A stretch of 64,000 nucleotides of DNA from Streptomyces sp. ML-6 (GCF_030116705.1 NZ_JAOTIK010000001.1:6848501-6912500), one strand, 5' to 3'; shown: positions 36,852-46,651, counted from the first letter of the stretch. Program-made: numbers and translations. The notes: generated by a model from the letters alone, not told the origin.

Positions 36852-37505
36852 TCAGCTCCGGTTCGCGTACACGATCAGGTTGTCCACCGGGTGTCCCCGG
36901 TCGTCGAAGGCGCCGTCGCAGGTGATGAGGCGCAGGGTGCGGGTGTTGGTGGGGCCGTAGACCTTCTCGGTCGGGAACGCCTTCTTGCTGACGGTCTCGG
37001 TGCCGGTGACCCTGAAGCGGAGTTCGGCGCCCCGGTCGTTGTGGATCGCGATCTCGGCGCCCTTGTCGATCTTCTTCAGGTCGTGGAAGACGGCCTTCCC
37101 GAACCGGGTGTCGTTGTGCCCGATGACGACCGCGGCACCGGGCTCGCCGGGAACGGCGCCACCCGTGTACCAGCCGGCGGTCATGCCCTTCTCGGCGGGC
37201 GGGACCTCGACGGTGCCGTCCCGGTTGAGGCCGAGGCGCATCAGCTCGCTGTCGATCCCGAGCGAGGGGATGCTGATGCGGACGGGGGCGGCAGCCGCGG
37301 AACGGGAACCTCCGGACTTTCCGGCTTCCTCGACCTTTTTCGGCTCGGTCTTCTCCGGCTTCGGTCCGGTCCGTTCCGGGGCGTCGGATCGGGTGCTCGC
37401 GCCGCTGCCGTCCGCGGTGTCCGAGGAACAGCCGGTGAGGACGAGGGCGAGGCAGACGAGCGCGGGAAGCGCGGCGCGTCGGAGCGGGAGCGGCGTACGG
37501 GACAT
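36852..37505 (-). CDS. Class F sortase, lipoprotein-like
   Basis: A 217-residue extracellular sortase. The leader ends in a lipobox LTGC (C26), and a Ser/Lys/Glu-rich linker runs to about residue 72. The sortase barrel follows with catalytic H130 (VIGHNDTRFG) and C196 (LRLITCDG). Class F sortases are typical of actinomycetes and attach proteins to the wall or process them. ATG 37505 is used since it gives the shortest typical leader. The small wall-anchor-like protein and two-component system encoded just upstream are probable functional partners. Confidence 0.88.
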   Translation of the reverse strand: MSRTPLPLRRAALPALVCLALVLTGCSSDTADGSGASTRSDAPERTGPKPEKTEPKKVEEAGKSGGSRSAAAAPVRISIPSLGIDSELMRLGLNRDGTVEVPPAEKGMTAGWYTGGAVPGEPGAAVVIGHNDTRFGKAVFHDLKKIDKGAEIAIHNDRGAELRFRVTGTETVSKKAFPTEKVYGPTNTRTLRLITCDGAFDDRGHPVDNLIVYANRS

Positions 37506-37642
37506 GGGGGCTCCAGGTCTGGGCGGGGATCGGCAGTGGCGCCGCCCGGCAACGGACGGCGCCACGGAACACGGACGACGGCGGTGGGCCTCCCGGGCCG
37601 CCTCGGCGACCGGTCGGCCTCCCGGGCCGCGGGGGCGGTGGG

Positions 37643-38071
37643 TCAGCCGTTGCGCTGTGCGGCCGAGCGGCGGCGCAGTACGACGGTGCCCGCTCCGGCG
37701 AGCAGGAGCGCGGCGGTGGCCGAACCGGCGATCGCGGTGGTGTTGTCGCCCGGGGTTCCGGCGATGCGCTCGCCCGCGTCGACGCCTCCGCGCGGAGCGA
37801 GGTTCCTCCTCTTGGAACCGTCCTCGGCCACCGCGGGGGCAGGCGAGGGGCTGTCACCGGCGGCCACGCCCCCACGGGGCAGCACGGACGGCTGCGCCTC
37901 CGTGACGGGAGCGCTGGAGGACTCACCGGCGCGGGCCGCGGCGGACAGCTCGACGACCGGGGTCGACGGGGAGGGGGTGGGGTCGGCGAAGGCCGAGGCG
38001 GACGGCACGAGCACCGCGCCCACCGCGACGGCGGCGAGAACGGCGGTGCGCAGGGACAGACGGTTGGGCAT
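37643..38071 (-). CDS. Small exported membrane-anchored protein with PRGGV repeats
   Basis: A 142-residue protein. It has a signal peptide (cleavage near residue 27-29), a Pro/Ser/Ala-rich outer region, a C-terminal hydrophobic helix and a basic tail RRRSAAQRNG. This is the layout of a sorting-signal protein but without a canonical LPXTG. Two related segments, LPRGGVAAGD (about 63-72) and LAPRGGVDAGE (about 91-101), lie before the helix. LPRGG or LAPRG could be a non-standard sortase site. It is encoded immediately upstream of a class F sortase, suggesting enzyme and substrate. The function is otherwise unknown. Confidence 0.7.
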   Translation of the reverse strand: MPNRLSLRTAVLAAVAVGAVLVPSASAFADPTPSPSTPVVELSAAARAGESSSAPVTEAQPSVLPRGGVAAGDSPSPAPAVAEDGSKRRNLAPRGGVDAGERIAGTPGDNTTAIAGSATAALLLAGAGTVVLRRRSAAQRNG

Positions 38072-38197
38072 GGGGGCAGAACTCCATTCCAGGTCGGCCT
38101 CGGTGGCGCCCGGAGTCCGGTTCGCCCCGGGCGCGAGGCATGCCGACAGGCTGGCGTGAAGTTATGAAGAAGCTGTCAGAACGTTGTGGTCATCGCA

Positions 38198-40276
38198 TCA
38201 GCCTCGGCCCATGCCCTCCGACGCCCTGTCCGACGCCTTGTTCGTCGGACCCGTCGGGCCCGTCGGCAGCCGGAGCGTGAACACCGAGCCCTCGCCCTCG
38301 ACGCTCTCCGCGCCCACCGAACCCCCGTGCGCCTCCGTCAGCTTCCGTACGATCGCCAGCCCCAGCCCGCTGCCGCCGGTACGGCGGCTGCGCGACTTCT
38401 CGGCGCGCCAGAAGCGGTCGAAGACGTGCGGCAGGTTCTCGGCCGAGATGCCGCTGCCCGTGTCGGCGACCTCGACGACCACGACGCCGTGCCCCGTCCC
38501 GTCCGCCGATGCCCTGGCCGTTGGCGTCCCGTTCGCAGACGCCATGTCGGCCGGTGGCGTCCCGTCCCCCGATGCCCCGGAGCCGTACGCGCGTACCGTT
38601 ACGCGCCCGCCCGCCGGGGTGTGGCGCACGGCGTTGGAGACCAGGTTGCCGATGGCCTGACGCAGCCGTACGGGGTCGGCCCACAGCACGGGGGCGGGGG
38701 TGTCGGCCGCCGACTGAGCTTGTTCCGCTTGGACGGACAGTGCCGAGAGCGCGACCCCCGCCGTCTCGGCCCGCGCCTGATGCGCCGCGACCACCTGCGC
38801 CAGGACGTCCTCGACGCGTACCGGTTCGGGGTGCAGCCGCAGCGCGCCCGCATCGGCCGCGGCCAGGTCCTGGAGGTCGTCGATGATGTGCTGCAACTGC
38901 ACGGCCTCGGTGTGGAGCGAGGAGATGAACGCCGGATCGGGCTCCGCCAGCCCGTCCTGCGCGGCCTCCAGCCAGCCCCGGATGTTGCTCAGCGGCGTGC
39001 GCAGCTCATGGGCGACATCACTGACCATGTCCTTGCGCTGGGCCTCCAGACGCGTGCGGTGGTCCGCCATGTCGTTGAACGCGGCGGCGAGACGGCCGAT
39101 CTCGTTGTCGTCGGTGACCAGCACCGGTACGGAGTCCTCGCCGTCCCGCATCCGCTGCGCGGCACCGGTGAGCGCGTGCAGTGGCCGTACGAGCCGGGAG
39201 CCGGCGAGGACCGTGGCGCCGACGGTGAGTGCCAGGACGAGGGCCGCCGCGCCCGCGATCTTCGCCGTGTTCGCCGGGGAGAGGTCGAAGCCGGGAACGG
39301 TCGTGCCGCCCTCGTCCCCGATGAACAGCAGCGCGGGCGAGGCCACGTAGGAACTGAGCTGCTCGCGGCGGGCCGTACCCACGCAGGAGGCGGCGGCCCG
39401 GTCGTCCTCGCCGGTCCGGACGCTGGGCGCGGGCGACGGGACGAGGACGGCCCTGGGGGCCGCGTACCCGCCGCCCCAGGACAGGTCCGGATTGAGGTGG
39501 ATGCCGGTACGGCCCTGACGTTCGAGGCAGGCGTTGGCGAGCCGGTTGAGCGCGTCCAGGGCCTTTTGCTCGGTGGCCGTGGGCTCGTTCAGTTCCTCGG
39601 ACGCGCACCGGGAGTCCTGCGCCCGGTCCGGGGCATTGCCCACGATCTGGATGCTCGGGCGCCCGCTCGGGCTCCGGACCACGTCCGCCGCGACCCCGAG
39701 CCCGTTCAGGCACGCCACGCTCCGGTCGGCGGCCCGCCGCAGGGCCGTGCGTTCGGCCGGGGGCAGCAGGAACGGGCCCACCGCGCGCGGATCCACCCGG
39801 TCGGCCGCGGCACCCGGCCGGTCGACGGCCCGGGACAGGGCCGTGTCCACGGATAGGGGGTCCACGATCGCCGACGCCCGGTGCGGCAGTGCGGGCGGCG
39901 ACGGCCGGTCGGCGGAGTCGACGGAGTCGGCGAGGGGCCGTCGTTGCTCGGTGGTGAGCGCGATCCTGCGGCCCGACTGGCGGGCCAGCTCGCGGACGGT
40001 GTCCTCGACACCCTCCCATGTGGGATGGCTCGCCGCGTACCCGAGCAGGGTGTTGTAGATCCGGGCGTCGGCGGTGAGGTTCTGGCCCTGCTCCTGCTTG
40101 ATGGCACCGGAGGTGGTCTGCACGGCGATCCAGGCGGTGGCGACCACCGAACAGGCGGCCACCAGCGCGGACACCGTCAGCAACCGGCCGAACAGGCTCT
40201 TGCGCAGCGGCAGTCGCGCCCGCTGCCGGTCACGACGGACGGCGGGGTCGCGCCTCCCCCGGTCACGACGACGCAC
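38198..40276 (-). CDS. Membrane sensor histidine kinase
   Basis: A 692-residue two-component sensor. A first membrane helix is at about 30-50, followed by a large extracellular domain of about 280 residues, a second helix (about 345-370), a HAMP linker and HisKA with H423 (DVAHELRTPLSNI). The HATPase shows NLVSNAVRHTPAGG and DTGSGIS, then FDRFWRAEKSRSRRTGGSGLGL in parts. The GTG start at 40276 overlaps the response-regulator stop by 14 bases. The extracellular domain, unusually large, is rich in Pro and Cys and may sense envelope stress. The sortase pair lies downstream. Confidence 0.92.
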   Translation of the reverse strand: MRRRDRGRRDPAVRRDRQRARLPLRKSLFGRLLTVSALVAACSVVATAWIAVQTTSGAIKQEQGQNLTADARIYNTLLGYAASHPTWEGVEDTVRELARQSGRRIALTTEQRRPLADSVDSADRPSPPALPHRASAIVDPLSVDTALSRAVDRPGAAADRVDPRAVGPFLLPPAERTALRRAADRSVACLNGLGVAADVVRSPSGRPSIQIVGNAPDRAQDSRCASEELNEPTATEQKALDALNRLANACLERQGRTGIHLNPDLSWGGGYAAPRAVLVPSPAPSVRTGEDDRAAASCVGTARREQLSSYVASPALLFIGDEGGTTVPGFDLSPANTAKIAGAAALVLALTVGATVLAGSRLVRPLHALTGAAQRMRDGEDSVPVLVTDDNEIGRLAAAFNDMADHRTRLEAQRKDMVSDVAHELRTPLSNIRGWLEAAQDGLAEPDPAFISSLHTEAVQLQHIIDDLQDLAAADAGALRLHPEPVRVEDVLAQVVAAHQARAETAGVALSALSVQAEQAQSAADTPAPVLWADPVRLRQAIGNLVSNAVRHTPAGGRVTVRAYGSGASGDGTPPADMASANGTPTARASADGTGHGVVVVEVADTGSGISAENLPHVFDRFWRAEKSRSRRTGGSGLGLAIVRKLTEAHGGSVGAESVEGEGSVFTLRLPTGPTGPTNKASDRASEGMGRG

Positions 40277-40994
40277 GCGAAGCCTTCTTCGCCGGGTCCG
40301 TCAGCTTGTAGCCGACCCCGAAGACGGTGAGCAGCCGGGCCGGCCGACGAGGAGCGGGTTCGATCTTCTTGCGCAGGTTCATGATGTGCACGTCGACGGT
40401 GCGGAAGCTGACGTACCGGTCGAAGCCGTGCAGTTCCTCCAGGAGCCGCTGCCGGGTGAAGACCCGCTCGGGCTCGGCCGCCATGGCGGCGAGGATCCGG
40501 AACTCACCGGGCGTGCACTCCACGGCCAGATCCCCGACCGACACCTCGTGCCGGTCGGGGTCGACCGCCAGCGTGCCGACCCGCAGCACCCGGTCCGCGA
40601 CGGGTTCGGCGGCCCCCGCCGAACCCCGTCGGCTGCGGCGCAGCAGGGTTCGCACCCGGGCCATCAGTTCGCGCGGGCTGTACGGCTTCGTCATGTAGTC
40701 GTCCGCGCCGAGGTCCAGACCCAGCAGCAGATCGTCCTCGGTGCTGCGGGCCGTCAGCATCAGCACCGGCACCTCCCGGTGCTCGGCGCGCAGCACCCGT
40801 ACCACGTCCAGGCCGTCGGCCCGCGGCATCATCACATCGAGCACCAGCAGATCGGGTTCCCGGTGCCGGACCTCGGCGAGGGCCGCGAGGCCGTCACCGA
40901 CGACCCCGACCGTGTGGCCCTCGTGCTCCAGATAGCGGCGGACGAGCTCGGCCTGTTTCTCGTCGTCTTCGGCGACTATGACATGTGCGCACAC
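40263..40994 (-). CDS. OmpR/PhoB-family response regulator
   Basis: A 243-residue regulator. The receiver has acidic pocket AEDD (8-11), phosphoacceptor D53 (LLVLDVMMPRADG), T/K switch residues (LTARS, TKPYSPRE) and a C-terminal winged helix ending VDVHIMNLRKKIEP and VFGVGYKL. The GTG start at 40994 gives a standard N-terminus; the ribosome site is poor. It overlaps the sensor kinase gene, with which it forms an operon, and probably controls the sortase/anchor genes downstream. Confidence 0.93.
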   Translation of the reverse strand: MCAHVIVAEDDEKQAELVRRYLEHEGHTVGVVGDGLAALAEVRHREPDLLVLDVMMPRADGLDVVRVLRAEHREVPVLMLTARSTEDDLLLGLDLGADDYMTKPYSPRELMARVRTLLRRSRRGSAGAAEPVADRVLRVGTLAVDPDRHEVSVGDLAVECTPGEFRILAAMAAEPERVFTRQRLLEELHGFDRYVSFRTVDVHIMNLRKKIEPAPRRPARLLTVFGVGYKLTDPAKKASRASS

Positions 40995-41116
40995 GGAACG
41001 ATCGTAGATGAGCTCGTCAGAGGCCTTTCCGGTCACCGGGGGCGGTGTGCCGGTCGTGGAGCGGGGACGGTACGCCGCCGGCACGACGCCCCGCTCCTCT
41101 GCCCCCGCTGTCGGGG

Positions 41117-42097
41117 CTACCGCGCCGACGCGATCACCGGGTAGTGGTCGGAGAGGTTGGTGTACGTGTAGCTCTTGCCCCAACTGCTGACGGTCCAGGG
41201 CGCGCTCCGCTCCTTCACCACCTCGTTCGTCCACCCGGACGGCTGCGCGTGCCCGGCGCGGTACAGGACGTGGTCGAGGTCCTCCCGGGGATCGTCGGGG
41301 TAGCGGTCGGCGGCGATCGAGTTGTCCCGCGTGTCGAAGGAGTACGGGTGTCCGGTGCGCGCCGAGGCCCGGGTCAGTCCGGCGTCGGTGAGCATCGAGG
41401 AGTACTCGGAGGAGTGGAAGTCCACATTGAAGTCCCCGGCCACGACGACCTGTTCGGACGCCGGAATGTTCTTGGCGTCGAGGAAGGCGTCGAGCTCCTT
41501 GAACTGCAGGCTGCGCTTGGCGGCGGCCTCGCCCGCGCCGCAGCCGGGATCGGTCGACTGCGTGTGGGTGCCCACCACGTGCACCCGCGCCCCGTCGACG
41601 TTCAACTCGGCATAGGCGAAGCCCTTGTTGGACCAGCTGTCGCTGCCGCAGGCGTCCTTGTAGACGTACTGCTCCTTGCGGACGATGGGCCACTTGCTGA
41701 GCACGGTGACACCCCCGTCCTCCGGAGTGAGGGCCGAGTACGCCCCGCCGGTCGCGTCCCAGCCGCTCTTGCTCCGGCCCACCACCGGCGTCCGGTAGGG
41801 GTACTGGGCGGAGGCGTTGTTCAGCAGCGCGTCGGATGAGGAGTTGTCGAACGCCTCCTGGAGGACGACGACGTCATTGCCCTGGAAGAACGATGTCTTC
41901 GGTATCTCGGCCGCGCGGTGGTCCTGACCCCAGTTCGGATAGAGGTTCTTGCTGAAGAGGAACGTGTTGTACGTCAGGACGCGCAGCGGCGGGGCGTCCG
42001 CCGCCGATGCCTGCGGAGCGTTGGCGGCCAGTGCCGCCGCGGCGAGTGCGGCGGCCAGAGTCGCGCCGGAGACACGGCGGATCGCTGAATGCGGCAC
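41117..42097 (-). CDS. Secreted sphingomyelinase C-like phosphodiesterase
   Basis: A 326-residue exported enzyme of the endonuclease/exonuclease/phosphatase fold. It has a signal peptide with cleavage near residue 33 (PQASA-AD). Metal and catalytic motifs are LTYNTFLFS, VVLQEAFD, VVAGDFNVDFHS and a terminal SDHYPV. EDLDHVLYR also matches bacterial sphingomyelinases. It would hydrolyse sphingomyelin or related phospholipids outside the cell. The GTG start has an AGGAG site. No lipid metabolism genes adjoin it. Confidence 0.88.
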   Translation of the reverse strand: MPHSAIRRVSGATLAAALAAAALAANAPQASAADAPPLRVLTYNTFLFSKNLYPNWGQDHRAAEIPKTSFFQGNDVVVLQEAFDNSSSDALLNNASAQYPYRTPVVGRSKSGWDATGGAYSALTPEDGGVTVLSKWPIVRKEQYVYKDACGSDSWSNKGFAYAELNVDGARVHVVGTHTQSTDPGCGAGEAAAKRSLQFKELDAFLDAKNIPASEQVVVAGDFNVDFHSSEYSSMLTDAGLTRASARTGHPYSFDTRDNSIAADRYPDDPREDLDHVLYRAGHAQPSGWTNEVVKERSAPWTVSSWGKSYTYTNLSDHYPVIASAR

Positions 42098-42264
42098 AGG
42101 TACTCCTGGTGCGGGAGGGGGAAGTGGTGCCGCCCATCAAAGCAGGGGTAGTTACCCGTGGGTAGACGTCAGGTGCCGGGAGTCTTTCCGCAACGGTACG
42201 AATGGGGCCCGGAGGTCGGACGGACCCGTGACCGGCCGTGCTCCAGGCCGCAGGTCGGGCATTC

Positions 42265-44079
42265 TCATGCCGCAGGGCCCCCGTGGGACTCCATGAGCTC
42301 CTGATGGGCCGCCGCCACGTCCGGGGCGAGCACGGTGACGATTTCCTCCCGGGTGGGCGTCGTGCCCGTCGCGTGCTCGGCGTACAGCCGCAGGTCCCGT
42401 TGCGCGGCGGCCTTCTGGCAGAGCTCGCGCGCGAATCGGGCATTGCCCAGGGTGTCGCCCATGCCGCCGTCCACGGCGGAGGCGAAGATGGCGCCCAGCG
42501 CGGCCGTGGCCGCCTCGTCGGGTTCGTCGCCCTGACCGGCCAGGACGGACCGGGCGATCAGGAGCAGCTCCGGCGCGGAGTACGAGGGGAAGTCGACCCG
42601 GGTGTTGAACCTGGACACCAGGCCCGGGTTGGCGGCGAGCAGCCCGGTCATCTCCTCGCGGTACCCGGCGAGCACGACGACGAGCCGGTCCCGGTCGTCC
42701 TCGGCCCGCTTCAGGAGCACCTGGAGCGCCTCGTCGCCGAACGCGTCGCCACCGCTGTACCCGCTGTTGGACAGGGCGTACGCCTCGTCGATGAACAGCA
42801 CACCGTTCAGGGCGGAGTCGATGACCTTGCTGGTCTTGATGGCGGTGGACCCGAGGTGCTGCCCGACGAGATCGACACGCTGGGCCTCCACGACATGACC
42901 GGACTTCAACAGCCCCAGCCCGGCGAACACCTTGCCGATGATGCGGGCGACGGTGGTCTTCCCGGTGCCGGGAGGGCCCGCGAAGACGAAGTGCCGGGGT
43001 CGGGCACCGCTCGGCAGCCCCTGCTCCTCCCGCAACGCCGCCATGCGCAACTGCGCGATCATCGTGAGGACCTGCCGCTTCACCGGCTCCAGCCCGATCA
43101 TGTCGTCGAGAGCCTGCTGCGCCTCGGCGAGCAGCCGGTCCCGCTCCTCCTGCGACAGCCCGTCCTCGCCCCCGTCGCCCTGCCCGGAACTCGCTGCGGT
43201 GCTCGAAGCGGCGGGCGGGGCGGTCGTCCCCGCAGAGGTCGAGGGCGCGGGTGAGGGCGAGGGAGCAGGGCCGGAGGAAGGGGCGGTGGGGGAGGACACC
43301 TCGGCCACCGATGCGGCCGTCGGCGCACTGGAACGCGCCTGGGCGCGCACGTCCACGTCGAAGAGGCCCGGAGCGCACCGGAACGCGTACTGATACCGCT
43401 TCAGCGCCTCGTCCGCCCGGCCCAGCGACTCCAGGGAACGTCCCATGAAGTACTTGACCTCGGCGTCGAAACGGCTCCCGGCCTCCAGCTTCTTCGGCAG
43501 CTCCGCCAGCACGTTCAGGGACTCGTGGCAGACCCCCTGGGCGAACAGCGAGGCGCCGACGTACAGCTGGGCCTCGTCGTACAGGAACGCGTCCTGGATC
43601 CCCGGCGCGAACCGCAGCACCAGCGCCCAGTCCTCCTTGAGAAAGGCGTACCGGGTGCAGACGAAACGGGTCTCGTCGCAGTCCAGTTGCGCCGATGAGA
43701 GCCCGGCCCACGCCTCGTCGAGCCGGCCCGCGTCCAGCAGTGCCGCCTGGGCGGCCACCCAGAGATCGCGGGCGTTCTCCAGCCTGAAGGTGACGTAGTG
43801 GCCGAGCTGGAACCGGGAACGGAGCGGCATCCCGAACTTGGCGCGCAGCGCGCCGAACGAACCGGAGCTGCGGAGCATGCCGTCCAGCGCCTCCTTCTGG
43901 CGCTGCCCGGTCGCGTGCAACCCCAGCCAGGCGTCGGCGGCGAACGGATCGTGCGTCGTGGCGAGGGAGAACTGCTCGGCCGCGGCGACCATGTCGCCCT
44001 GGTGGAACAGGGCCATTGCCTGTTGCCAGGCCCGCTCGGCCTTCCTGGCCGACCCCCGGTATGCGGCTGCTCCCTGCAC
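42265..44079 (-). CDS. AAA+ ATPase with N-terminal TPR-like domain (EccA/CbbX-like)
   Basis: A 604-residue protein. Residues 1-250 form alpha-helical repeats like the TPR domain of type VII secretion ATPase EccA. A Pro/Ser/Ala linker runs about 260-310. The AAA+ domain has GPPGTGKTT (K374), VLFIDEAYAL (Walker B) and NPGLVSRFNTRVDFPSY (sensor and arginine finger). The GTG at 44079, 6 bases after GGGGAGAA, is the best start; the frame stays open upstream without homology. No other type VII secretion gene (EccB-E, WXG100) is in the window, so its client is unknown. Confidence 0.85.
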   Translation of the reverse strand: MQGAAAYRGSARKAERAWQQAMALFHQGDMVAAAEQFSLATTHDPFAADAWLGLHATGQRQKEALDGMLRSSGSFGALRAKFGMPLRSRFQLGHYVTFRLENARDLWVAAQAALLDAGRLDEAWAGLSSAQLDCDETRFVCTRYAFLKEDWALVLRFAPGIQDAFLYDEAQLYVGASLFAQGVCHESLNVLAELPKKLEAGSRFDAEVKYFMGRSLESLGRADEALKRYQYAFRCAPGLFDVDVRAQARSSAPTAASVAEVSSPTAPSSGPAPSPSPAPSTSAGTTAPPAASSTAASSGQGDGGEDGLSQEERDRLLAEAQQALDDMIGLEPVKRQVLTMIAQLRMAALREEQGLPSGARPRHFVFAGPPGTGKTTVARIIGKVFAGLGLLKSGHVVEAQRVDLVGQHLGSTAIKTSKVIDSALNGVLFIDEAYALSNSGYSGGDAFGDEALQVLLKRAEDDRDRLVVVLAGYREEMTGLLAANPGLVSRFNTRVDFPSYSAPELLLIARSVLAGQGDEPDEAATAALGAIFASAVDGGMGDTLGNARFARELCQKAAAQRDLRLYAEHATGTTPTREEIVTVLAPDVAAAHQELMESHGGPAA

Positions 44080-44482
44080 GGCTTCTCCCCTCGACGGCCG
44101 TGGGCCCGCGGCGGACGGCCGACAGGGCACGCCGTGATGACCTGGAACAACCGTCAGGATATCCAACGGGACTGACACTCCGCCGAACACAACCGGAGCC
44201 GTTCCCCGCACCGGCCGGGGCCGCCGGAGCGGGGACGTCGGCCGGCCTCGCCGATGGACCGGCAACACCGGGAGGGCCGTATGCGCCGATTCCACCGGGA
44301 GTGCCGCGAAAGGCCGGCATTCGGGCAGTCGGGGAGGCGGTCGGATTCGGACTCCCGACGATCATCATCGCGATGCCCGGGGGATATCGACCCACTGGAC
44401 GCTAACGTTGATCCGCACGGCGGCAGCGACGGTGCCGGGGAGGGCGCACCGCGCGGAACGCCGGGAACGAGGAGTGCGCGAC
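44080..44482. other. Divergent intergenic region between AAA+ and STAND-like genes
   Basis: About 400 bases containing the promoters of two divergent genes. No clear -10/-35 pair or repeat was identified, and no small gene is supported. Confidence 0.4.
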
Positions 44483-46636
44483 ATGCTGGATCCCACTTCG
44501 GTGGCGGCGATCTCGGCGGTACTCGGCGCGGTCGGCTCGGGGATGGCCAACGAGGCCGGCAAGTGGGCCTGGGAGTCGACCGGTGGCGTCGTACGGAGGA
44601 TCGTCGGCCGGGAGGTCCCGGCCCCCGCGGCGCAGGACGAGCGGGACGACGTGGCCCGTATGGTGCACGAACGGGTCCGTACGGACCCGCAACTCGCGGC
44701 CTCCTGGCGTTCGTTCGCGTCGAGGGTGGGCGGCGGACCGGGCCCGGCCAGGTCGGTGCGGTCGCATCTTCCCGCCTCCATAAGGTTCTTCACCGACCGC
44801 AAGGAGGCGATGAGGCAACTCCAGCGGGAGGCGACCCGGCGCGCGGACGGGAGGCCCAGGGTCGCGCTGGTGCACGGCCCGGACGGCATGGGGTCCAGCA
44901 CCCTCGCCGTGCACTACGGCGCACAGTCCGCCCGGCTCTTCCCGGACGGCCGGATCTACGCCGACCTGGGCGGCGGCGGGACGAGCGGCGTCCGCGACTC
45001 CGGAACCGTGCTGCGAGTGCTGCTCCGTCAACTGGGAGTGCCGGACGAGGAGATGCCGCCCGCCACCGAGCAGCTCGGCGAGTTCTTCCGCCATCGGGTG
45101 GCGGACCTCAGGCTCCTGGTCGTGCTCGACCACGCCTACTCCGCCTCGCAGGTGCGGCCGTTCCTCACCTCGGCCCCCGGCGTGTTCACCATCATGGTCG
45201 CCCGCAATCCCTTCCCCGCCATCGACGCCGTGCGCGTGCCCGTCGGCCCGCTCACGGACAAGGACGCGGTGCGCCTGCTCACCGACATCACCGACAAGTC
45301 CACCGTCGCCGCCGCCCGCGCCACGCTCCCCTCGCTGCTCGCCCGCTGCGGCGGTTCGCCGTACGCCCTGCGGGCCGCCGCCCGCCAGCTCTCCGCCCCC
45401 ACGCTTCCGCCGCGCAGTGCCGGGACGGACGGCGACCCGGTACGCGGGGCCGCCGAGGACAACTACCGGCTGCTGGCACCGGAGACCGCGCGGCTGTACC
45501 GGCTGATGGCGCTGCGCGGCTGGCCCGCCTTCGACGCCGCGATCGCCGCACGGACCACCGGCGAGGCCCCCGCGGCCACGGCGGAACGCCTGGAGGACCT
45601 CGCGGACCGGATGCTCCTGGAACACCACGGAAGCGGAACCGGCCGCTACCACTACCGTCCCGGGGTCCGCGCCCACGCCGAGGCGGCAGCGATCCGCGAG
45701 GACGGCATCGCCGCGTGCTCGGCCGCCCTCGGCCGCACGCTGACCGGGTACGCCGACCTGGCGGCATCGGCCGCCCACCAGGCGCTCCCGGAGAGCTGGC
45801 GCGTCCCGGCGCCGCCCGGGGACCGGACCGGGCAGCGGTACGAGGACCGGGGCGCCGCCCTTGGCGCGCTGCTCGTGGAAGCGGGCAACCTGGTCGAGGC
45901 GGTGCGGTGCGCCGAGGAGTCCGACGCCCCGGACACCGCTGTACGCCTGTGCCGTGCGCTGTGGCCGCTCCAGCTCAAGGCGGGCCACCACGAGATGCTG
46001 CTGCCGGCCCTCCGGACCGGGGCACGCCTGGCCGACGCCCGTCTTTCCGGCTCCCGCTTTTCCGACGGCCCCGACGCCGGGGCACTCCAGGCGCAACTCG
46101 CGCACTCCCTCACCGAGACGGGACGCTGGGAGGAGGCCGAGGCGGCGGCGCGGGCGGCGGCGCGCGCCGAGGAATCGGCGGGCCACAAGCGGGGCCACGC
46201 CTCGGCCGTCGAGTTCCTGGGACTGCTGAGGCTGCGCCAGTGGCGGTACCAGGAGGCGTACGACTGCTTCGAGGAGGCCGGCGGCATCCTGGGCACCATG
46301 GGCGCCCAGGACGAGGGGGCGGACGACGTGCCGCGTGCCGAGGCCCTGCTGGAACGCCATCGCGGCCGGGCGCTGCGCGGGCTGGGACGGCGGGAGGAGG
46401 CCCGGCGGCGACTGGAGACCGCGCTGTCGTACTTCCGGCCGGGCGAGGGGTCGGGCGGCGACACGTACAACACGGCCCGGACGCTCACGGATCTCGCCGA
46501 GACCTGGCTGGACGAGGAGAACACCGAGGCGGCGCTCCCGCTGATCGAGGCGGCGATCACGACGCTCGACGGCCAGCGGGCGGAGTACCACCTCTCGCAT
46601 CTGCGACTCATGCGGGACCGCTGCGTGACGTCGTAG
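44483..46636 (+). CDS. STAND-like NTPase with TPR-like C-terminus and altered P-loop
   Basis: A 717-residue protein. The N-terminal ~60 residues form a small helical domain. An NB-ARC-like NTPase domain (about 95-380) follows with hhhhD segment LRLLVVLDHAYSAS and MVARNPFPAI. The C-terminal 300 residues are helical repeats (TPR-like, for example LAHSLTETGRWEEAEAAARAA). The P-loop position reads GPDGMGSST (132-140), so the Walker A lysine is replaced by serine. It may bind nucleotide weakly or not at all. ATG 44483 follows GAGGAG by 8 bases. The overall layout resembles signalling or defence STAND proteins of Streptomyces. Confidence 0.75.
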   Translation: MLDPTSVAAISAVLGAVGSGMANEAGKWAWESTGGVVRRIVGREVPAPAAQDERDDVARMVHERVRTDPQLAASWRSFASRVGGGPGPARSVRSHLPASIRFFTDRKEAMRQLQREATRRADGRPRVALVHGPDGMGSSTLAVHYGAQSARLFPDGRIYADLGGGGTSGVRDSGTVLRVLLRQLGVPDEEMPPATEQLGEFFRHRVADLRLLVVLDHAYSASQVRPFLTSAPGVFTIMVARNPFPAIDAVRVPVGPLTDKDAVRLLTDITDKSTVAAARATLPSLLARCGGSPYALRAAARQLSAPTLPPRSAGTDGDPVRGAAEDNYRLLAPETARLYRLMALRGWPAFDAAIAARTTGEAPAATAERLEDLADRMLLEHHGSGTGRYHYRPGVRAHAEAAAIREDGIAACSAALGRTLTGYADLAASAAHQALPESWRVPAPPGDRTGQRYEDRGAALGALLVEAGNLVEAVRCAEESDAPDTAVRLCRALWPLQLKAGHHEMLLPALRTGARLADARLSGSRFSDGPDAGALQAQLAHSLTETGRWEEAEAAARAAARAEESAGHKRGHASAVEFLGLLRLRQWRYQEAYDCFEEAGGILGTMGAQDEGADDVPRAEALLERHRGRALRGLGRREEARRRLETALSYFRPGEGSGGDTYNTARTLTDLAETWLDEENTEAALPLIEAAITTLDGQRAEYHLSHLRLMRDRCVTS

Positions 46637-46651
46637 GCCCGGGGCCGGTCC

